Source: Flavobacteriales bacterium UBA6057
GTDB lineage: Bacteria; Bacteroidota; Bacteroidia; Flavobacteriales_G; Salibacteraceae
Length of the DNA stretch: 64,000 nucleotides
Reading direction: 5' to 3'
Assembly: GCA_002428995.1 (NCBI GenBank)
Contig: DIYJ01000018.1
Coordinates: 310,001 to 374,000 of the forward strand
Position numbers and translations under genes: made by a program
The notes under the pieces: model-generated
The model's database searches: none
What the model was told of the DNA's origin: nothing
What the model saw: only the letters and a program-made list of their open reading frames with translations
Part shown: in pieces, positions 8,627 to 17,600 of the stretch
Position numbering within the stretch: the stretch's first letter is position 1
How the letters are laid out: the number at the start of each line of letters is the position of its first letter

Positions 8627-11600
8627 TTATTTAGACGGGGCCGGTACGTATTCCATATTTACAAGCTCTACCCCGGAATGTTCCGCTGTCTCAATTTCTG
8701 TAACGTTTCCATCACTATCGTATGTAGTTTTAGTCACGGTAGCATCAAGTACTGTGAATCTGTAATACAAACCATTTGATCGTTGAGCTACATACGATCT
8801 TTCTTCGTATTTCACATCATATTTTGTTGTTGATTGAATTTCAAATTTGCCGTCTTCATTCTGCGAGTAGGATACGCTCTGAGTTATTATGCCGTCTTCT
8901 ACTGATACGATGTCAAATTCATCATTTGCCCAGGTTGTATACTGTTTGTAATCATAACTGTTAGTTTCAGATGCTCCTTCCACGACCCCATACCGCCTGT
9001 CATTGGTTTGCAGGTATAGGCCTGGTGGAGCGTCTCCTTCGCGATCGGTGAACTCGTGTCCTTCAGCAAATTCATCATATTCCTCTTCGTCAAACTCATC
9101 CACTAGTGCACCCAATCCCTGCTGATTTCCAAGCCCTCCAAGCTCAATGAACCTGGCTGCCCACTTCACTTCACTGTCTCTTTTAGACTCTTTCTCTTGA
9201 ACCTTCCCATAAGCTGCAATCATGATAATCCTATTTCCATACAGTTTACCGAACATGCCTCTTTCTTCCCATGTCATCGGATCAATTGGCCCCATGCCCT
9301 CGTAGTCTATAAAACGAGTCGGTGTGTTGCCTGAGAATAAATATGGCGACCAATCAGAATACTCTTTCCATAGCGGATCAATGCTAAGGAATCGAGCTAT
9401 TCTCGGATCATGAATCCTCTCCCCAAAATCATAGCTGCTTCCTCTTCCCTTCATCTCGTCATCCAGTTCCATCCCATTAAAGGCATAGCGGTAGCCATTT
9501 CTAGTCACTACCTGTACCGTATCGTTGTACAGTGTATCTCGTACTTCTACTAGTTTCACATGATCCACGTAAAACTTCAGAGTACCATCACTCGTGAGCT
9601 GCTTGCGCAAGAGGCGTAGACGCGTTGTGGAGGTAGTGGCTGTGAACTCAAATTCATGCGTTCCCGTCTGTACTCCTCTTGCCTCCTTCAGTGATAGTGG
9701 AATTTCCTGAACTCGAATGAGTACCGAGTCACAGTCTCCCTGATCCAGCGTGACGTAGAACTTGTACTTGCTGTTGATAGTGGTGGAGTAGTTGAAGAAA
9801 ATGGCATCGCCTTCTTCCGTAGTGGATACTTCGAGTTGTTCAGCGCCTATGGTCAATACCGCACCATTTGGAGCTGTCCAGCCACTTACACTGCTGTCGA
9901 AGTTATGTTCCACCAAGTCTTTTTCATAGCTCGTAATGGTGTAAACTCTGTCCTCCATGATGGTTGATCGCGAGTAGTTGCGATTTGGGACCATCATCCC
10001 AAAGGGATAGTAGTCATTCGCCTGAGAGACATCTGGAGCCCAGTGACTGAAACTACCTCCGGATTCTGCATAGAGCCTACGGTCTAGTGATATGGCTAAG
10101 ACATTGCCCAAGTGGTTGGTCAATTCATAGTTCTTGTAGCCCAGGTGTCGGCTGCAGCGGATGGAGTCCAGGCCAGGATTGCTGGTGGCAATGATGGAAT
10201 CCAGCCCGATGCTTCCTGAAGAGCGTATGCTGTCCGTTGCGAATCGAACTTCAGCCAGTTGCGTGGTATCCCTGCGAATACCGATGCGACTGGAGCCGTA
10301 TATATGGTGCTCCGCAAGGGTCAAGCGCTGCTCGAAATTCAGATTGCCGATTTCCTCACTTAATATGTCATTGGCAAATGAGGAACCCCAACGCTGACCG
10401 ATAAGGTCCAGGTACTGGTTGGTACTAAAGTCAGGTAGCTCGGGTAATAGCGCGTTGAAGATCATGTTGTCAATCTCCCCCGCCTTGCGTACCAAACTTG
10501 TGTCATCACTGGCGGCAATGCTGTCCAGGATCAGGTTGTGGTTTCCTAGATCGCGTACTGCGTCTCTTCCAGCGTTGCGTACCGTTTTGCTGGCATGGTT
10601 GCTAAAGAAGTCAAGCAGTATGTCATTGGTATAATATCCATGAGCAAGGATGCAGTTGAGAATATGATCTTCTGACATCGTTGCGTTGGATCTATAAAGA
10701 GCTCGAGCCATTAGATCTGACGGGATGCAGTTCAACAGAGCCATTCCAGTTGGAAGCATGTGGGCGGTCCACATTTCTGTTGCTAGTGCGTGAAAGTCCA
10801 CCATGGTCATCAAATCGTTGACAGCCGTTATTTGATCCGGTGGAGGTGGTCCTCCGATGAGGTTGCCATGGATCGCGGTCAATACTCCGAAATCGATACA
10901 GTTGAGGAAATCATGATTACCATCTTCTATAAGGATACTTTGAAGGAATACGATCATATCGCAATGGCGCATCGTGTTCACCAGCCTTGCGCGGTTGTAG
11001 TCTACTAGTTGAGCCATCAGTGAATCAAACTCTGCAGAGGTTTGAGTGAATCCGCTGATGGCGGTTTCTCCTAAACTCACATACCAGGACAGCAAGTCAG
11101 CCAAGTCGTACCGATCAATCAAATCTCCGCTCATGTTGTGATCGAGCAACTGATTTACGAGAAGTTGCTTAAAGGTTTCGTTCGAACCTAGAAGAGCTTG
11201 CATCATTCCGGCCAAGCTGTCGCTTCCCAAATCCGGATGATCGATGATCCACTGGTTGATCGCTGCCAAGCTGAGCGAATCACCCGAAATAGCGAGTTTC
11301 TTATCATACATGGCTATTACCATTCCAGAAGCATCCAAAGCGTAGTAGGTATAGTTCCAGGTGTTCTCTGTTGTTCCGTATTTGGTGATCTTAAGGGTTC
11401 GATTGCCCATGGGGTCGTACCGGAATTCCAGGTTGGGCTTGTTAGAGCCTTCAGTCCGAATGATTTCGCTCACCTTGCCGTTGACAGTCCAGTGGATCTC
11501 CGCGATTTCTTCTTGCTCATCCTGAATAAGATTGCCAATGGCATCATAGGCGTAGTTCCCATTGATCGTATCCTGGCCACTGTCGATGTCTTCCACGCCT

Positions 11601-14600
11601 CCTTGTTCGTGTGAATAACGATCGCCATTCGTTTGTTGGTCAAATGCCGCTAATAATTGGTTGGTTCCAGATTTGTAGAAGTAATCCAGGTCATCCATCA
11701 ATTCTTCACCAGGTTTATGGCCATACCGAATCAAATTCAGGATGTTACCGTTCCCATCGTATTCATACTGCGTAGCATAACCTGTTTGCGCTGTGATGCC
11801 GGCCCATGAATTCGGTGCAGTGTTGTTCATGATGTATGCATCGCCTCGGTATAAGCGGTTCAATTGATCGTATTTGTACTGCTTACCCAGCACACCTTTA
11901 CCTTCAATCATTAACGGAAGCATGCTGGTTGTCATGCGAGCGATGTTACCGTTGAATAGGTCTAGTGTATCATCTCCGAAATAGCCAGCGCTGTTGACGA
12001 GTGTTGCCAGTGCGGTACTTGCGGCAATACTCTGATAATCCCCATTGTAGTAGCTGAGTGAGTAACTGAATCCGTCACGAGCAACCACAGTGCCATCCGA
12101 TCCAGGGTCTCTTGCCAAGCGCAGCGTTACGCTATTCACACCCTTGACCCATCCGTGGATACTGTACAAGTAGTCGATACCCTGAACCTTCAGTTCTCCG
12201 AGCTCTGTCCGAGCCAAAGCGCTGTGCAGGTAGTAAGAGTATTCTGCATCTTCATCCCAGATGCCCCCGTCACGACTAGTCTCCGTTTTGACCATGCGGT
12301 TGTCTGAGTCGTAGGCGTAGCGATGGTAAAACTGGTCTGACTCGTTTGGTTGATAGTGGAGCTCGTTCATATTGCCGCTCACCAGATCGTAGTGGTAGTG
12401 CACATACTTGTATTGCTGATTCAAGCCCGCGAGCTCAGGGAACTCCTGAATCAATATGGAGACATTTCCATGTGGATCATATCCATAATGAGTGGCTATC
12501 TGGTAGGCTGATGTATCATTTTCAAAGTAGAGTACGCTCGTAATTCTGTTGCGTAAGAACTCGGTAGGAATTTCCGGGTATTCTGTACTTCTAGCTGCGA
12601 ATAGTCCGTCAATGGTCGAATTCAATCGTTGGTCATAAGTCGACCGTGTGATCTCCCTTCTGGGATACTGCGCGATCCAATGGTCGAACCACATCGAGTC
12701 ATTCACACCAATCAAGGTGTCTACCAAAAGAGAATCTTTGCTGAGGCTATCGGTCGCGTGTACCTCACCTCCTTCAATCACCCTTCCGAGCGCATCAAAT
12801 AGGGAATAGCTATACACGAAGCCATCCATCGCCCTTTGCTTGGCATTCTGTGACGCCACCATTCTTCCCAATCGATCATACCAGAAGCGTGTCACACCAC
12901 CATCAGGTGTTTGCTGTCTGCTGATCTCGTTGAGTGAGTTGTACTTATAGTAAGTGGCCAAATCATGCCTCGCATGTACGCGGGGTTGCACCGCATCCCC
13001 ACGATGCGCCTTCAAACTATCCACCCGCAATGGATCATTCATATCCAGCGGTGTAGCTCCTTTAGGTGGTACCGTGCGCACCAGGTTCCCCGCCTGATCG
13101 TAGTAATACAGCGTGTAGTGATGCTGCTGATCCAGGTAGCTCATGCCGAAGGTTTCCGTGTCGAAGGCCGGGGCGCAGGAATCTCTGTAGGCGGTTTCGA
13201 AGGCGTATTCAATGGAATCCAGGTAGCTGTCGTAGAGGGCATAGCCATTGAATTCGGCAATCCATCTGCGCTCGTTCTCACACTCGTTGGTGTCGATATT
13301 CGGCTCGCGCATAATCGGCTCAAAGCAGCGCTTGAACTCTTCGATGGCGCAGCAGCTGGAGAGCAGGAAGCAGCTACTCCAACCAGAGAGTAGCACGCAG
13401 CTGTCAGACACGGCATCGTGCGCGGTGACATAGAAGCGGTAGTTGTTGCCTGCGCCTGTGCGCTGTATGTGGAAATTATACAACGTGTCCACGTTCGCGA
13501 AGCTGAAATTGGCGTCAGGGTCCAGATTGTTAAGCGTAAGGCTACAGTTGAAACCGCAACCATCCGTAAGCGTGATCTCCAGCTTCGAATCGTTGATCAC
13601 CGGCATGTATTGAGGCTGACAGGCTACAGGGTCGTCCCCGTAAAGTGGCCCGGAGAAGTAAGTCAAAGGCTCCAATCCTGTGGGGTTTGTCAATCCGCTC
13701 GTGCTTGCCAGCTCATTCAGGAAGTGCAACAGGGTGTCTCTCGTGCCCGTCATTTTTGTACACGCGTAGTAATCGTTCACAGGGCAGGTAGGACAGTTGG
13801 AAGCCGCATCATAGGTGGTGAAATCCATGCCGAGCTCTTCGGTCAGGTGCGCGCTCAACCCGCTTGCACTGATGTTCGGATTAGAGATCAGGTAGTCTTG
13901 TGTGCTCAACTGTACTGCAAGGCACGGTACACAGGTGGTGTCAATGGAAGCAGACTCCCTGCACATGCTGCCCGTGGCAGAGCTGGAATCAATGGAGGTT
14001 ACCATTTCGCTTCTGAACGGTCGTGTCAACGGACATCCAAGCAGGAAGGAATCCAGGCTGTTGAAGAACTTCACACGCGTCAGTTGGTTGACACTGTTGT
14101 CGAAGTGAATGGTATAAAGAATCTTGGGCAAGGTGGTCGTAATGGTGTCATACACTTCCTCGACTAGAGTGGTGTGTCCGGTCACCTGCGGGCTGGATGC
14201 GATGAACAGATCCAATGTGGTTCTACAGCTGGATGTCACCGCATCGTTCAGGAAGAGGGCAGAGTAGTCAGCCGAATCCTGCAGGTTCAGGTTCGCGGTG
14301 TTGGCCGTTACTCCTTCTGCTATCAAGTGCGTTTGGAGCGTATCGAGGAAGGCTCTGTAGTTGCCCGGTCGGAGGCCGTTCAGGTTGAAGCACATTCGGA
14401 GTTCGTCTCCCGCGCTTGGAACGCTGAATGTGTTGAAGTTGATCTTCACGCGGTTTCGGTCTTCAAAATCCTCCACCAGGGCGATAACCGCTTCATAGGC
14501 AGCGTTGGCGTCTTCGCCATCAAACGCGAGTGAATAGCTGCAAAGCTCCTTCTTCATAGGCCTGCGCGCCTGGACGTTGCAGCGATTCATGAAGTCTTCG

Positions 14601-17600
14601 TACTCGTAGTAAAAGAGGTTGTTGTTTAGCACATTGTTTAGGAAGTTGCTGAGCATCTGCTGGTAGTTGATGTGGTTCACTCCAATGTTGGGATACTTCA
14701 CATAGAAGCTGTCCACTGCAGCGGTCAGTTGCCCGCAATCGGTGCATACTTCACAGCGCTCGGCCAGGCCTGGAGGAATAGCAATGGGACTTTCAGGAGT
14801 GTTGATCTTGAAACAGCTCGCCAGCTTGTAGCACGAGGTCCAACCTTCCAGAATCGCACTTTCCGTCCCGTTGATTTCTACCACAGCCCGGAAGTAATAA
14901 CCCAGGTCGGCTACGTCCTTGACAGAATTAAAACCGCGGGACATAATGCTTCCGCTGACTTGCAGTGACTCGAAACCTGTGATGTCATTAAAATTGATGG
15001 ACGTGTCCCGATCCCACCAGAGCATCATGTTGCAGATGTCCTGATCAACCTGTCCCAGGTTCATTTGGAGGTAGCGTTGCTTGGTACCGGTGGTGTCTTC
15101 TACCCAGTATTCACTCGTACCGTTGTTAATGAGCGGCTGGTAGAGGAGGGTGGTGAATTGGGGTATGCCCACCATGCTCACTGGGTTCGACTCAGGACGG
15201 GTCAGCAAATTATCCACGGCCAACTTGTTGAGGAATAACCTCAGGTCGGTCATTAGCGGAGTAGACGTACACCCTGCCTGGTACTTCCCTTCATCGGCCG
15301 ATACGAGCTCAACTCCTCCAGTTTCGCAGGGATCCTGAATGCATTGACCAAAAGCCAGATCTATGGTGTCGAGCGGCCCCGCGTTCATTTTGGCTGTGAA
15401 AATGAAGTCGTTCCATTCCGGGTCGTAGCGAAGGTTATACATCGTATCGATGTTTGCGGTGACAACCTTCGAAGAATCAAATGCATCCTTCACCATGAAG
15501 GACATGTAGCACTGCTTCACCGTGTCAGGCCACAGGGGCGGGAAGTCACAAAAACCTCCGATGTAGGCGCTGAATACCGTGTTTGTATCCCCGTAGCGAT
15601 TTTTGGTGATGGTCTTCCAATAGTTGTTGTAGCGATGGAACCGTCTGATCAGGTTTTTACGGTAAGGCCGGTATTGCACCAGGTAATCGTTGCGGTCAGG
15701 GCAACCGTGATCTACGCTGTCTACCTCCAGCTCGTTTGAATCGTTGATCATCACCATCATGTCAAACAGTGCCTGCAGGTCATCTGAAATATAGTTGGGA
15801 CAGAAGCCATCGCCAATGCCACACGAGTACAGGAGGGCATCAATTTCTGATTCGCTTACACCGATTCCGTATTTAGTGTTCAGGTAGTCTTGGAATGATC
15901 CGGGCTCACATGCAGGATCGCGGGGCGGATCGAAGCATCGGGTGCCAATGGGATAGCAATCTGAAGAGCCGGTGATCTTCATGGTGTCACCGCCTTGCAA
16001 GACAGCTCCCATGCTGAAATGATAGCCTTGTCCTTTCCCTTTAGCCTCTTGGATGCCGAAGAATTCCACCGGTGGATTGTTGGGATCAAGGGAATCGATG
16101 ACAACTCTACACTCGGGATCCAAGGGGGAACCAGAGCCGTAGATGTACATGGTGAGCAGCTCAAAGTTCATGTAAGACTCAATCTGATGTGTGGGGCTGT
16201 GCATGGTCACTCCACCGTTTGGATCTCCCAGATACTTGTAGAGCAAGGTGTCATAGGAAGGGAAGTGCGTGCCTGGAACCGTGTCTCGTGGGGCGAGGAT
16301 CAGTTGGTCAGCTCCAGCCATCTCATTGAGGAAGCTTTGAAAGGCGAGGGTGGTTTTTGTCAATCCTACAGAATCACATCGTGAGCCTCCACTGCCATTG
16401 TAGTCGTCAAAGTCGGTGCTCAGGCTTGTACATATACAGTCGGAAACACTTTGTTCACCTTCAAAGTACTTGTGGTTGTACTTCATAGGCATGTTGAACA
16501 AATGCTCGTTGCAGCGCTCATCACGAGTGGTGTAAGTGTTGATCACATCTTCGAAGGAGGTGAAGCCAGAAGTGGTGATCGTTCCAGCCAAAAGCGTACT
16601 GGAACCAAAAGGGTTCACAGAGTCGCAGCCCAGTTCGCATACCTCCATGAAGCCAGCCAGGATGTTGGCAATGGTCGTGGAATCCAGGTAACATTCTTCT
16701 TCCAGTCGCTGCCTCCAGTAGGGAAGGTAACCTGCACACTGCGCGAAGCACACAGAGTCCATGTTCTCATCCACAAAAATTTCTCCTGCTTCAATCTTCT
16801 CCTTGTCGTTTTTGCCGCTCAGGTCAAGTCCTATGTTTTTAAACAGCGTGAAGGCGTTCTGATAGCGTGGTTCTTTGCCTTTGTAGAGGTAATAGTCTAG
16901 TGATGAGACGGTGAAGTAGTGTAAGTAACCGCAAGTGCCAGTCGTGTTGCCAATGCACGCGTTGGAGCGCTTGTATCCACTGTCAATAGTGGTGATGAAG
17001 GTTTCTTTGGCCAGTTCTTCACGGATGCTGAGGTAGAGCGACCGGTACATCTGCCATTGCTTGTCTTGATCTTCTTCCTCCATGTCAAAATCCCAGAAAC
17101 TCGTTCCCAGCATACAAGCCTGGAAAAAGAGGGTATCAGAGAGCTCGGTTCCGGTGATGCTTCCGCACCTCGCAGTTGCTGCTGCCAGCTGAAACATACT
17201 GTAGTTGGTGCCGGCAATGGTAGCGTAATTCAAGACCTTGTTCTTGAGAGTGGACAGGTCGCTGGCTTGCAGAGGTTGTATCACGTTCTTGACCGAGTCT
17301 GCCAAGCTGTTGGTTGTACTGTTTTTGAACAGGGGATCGAGGTCCGCAAGGGCGTGGTCATTGATAGCGGTGATATAGCCTTTGGCTTTTGCCTCTGCAA
17401 AGGTTTCCGTTTCCAGCAATCGTTCCTCGAAGGAAATGGCCGGTTCCAGCGTCTCACATAGCAGAGAGTAGTGATAGTATTCCGGGTGGAATTGGATGAG
17501 GGAAGCCGCCCATGAATCCTTCCAGTTGGAAAGGAAGGTCTTGAGCTCAGTGACTTTTTCAGGGGCTACGAGTTTTTGGGCAATGGGGTCATAGATGGAA

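Noticed and set aside
13418..14167. Plus-strand open frame of 249 codons
   Set aside because: It lies wholly inside the 3825-aa RHS gene on the other strand, shows no signal peptide or motif, and its composition follows from the complementary codons.
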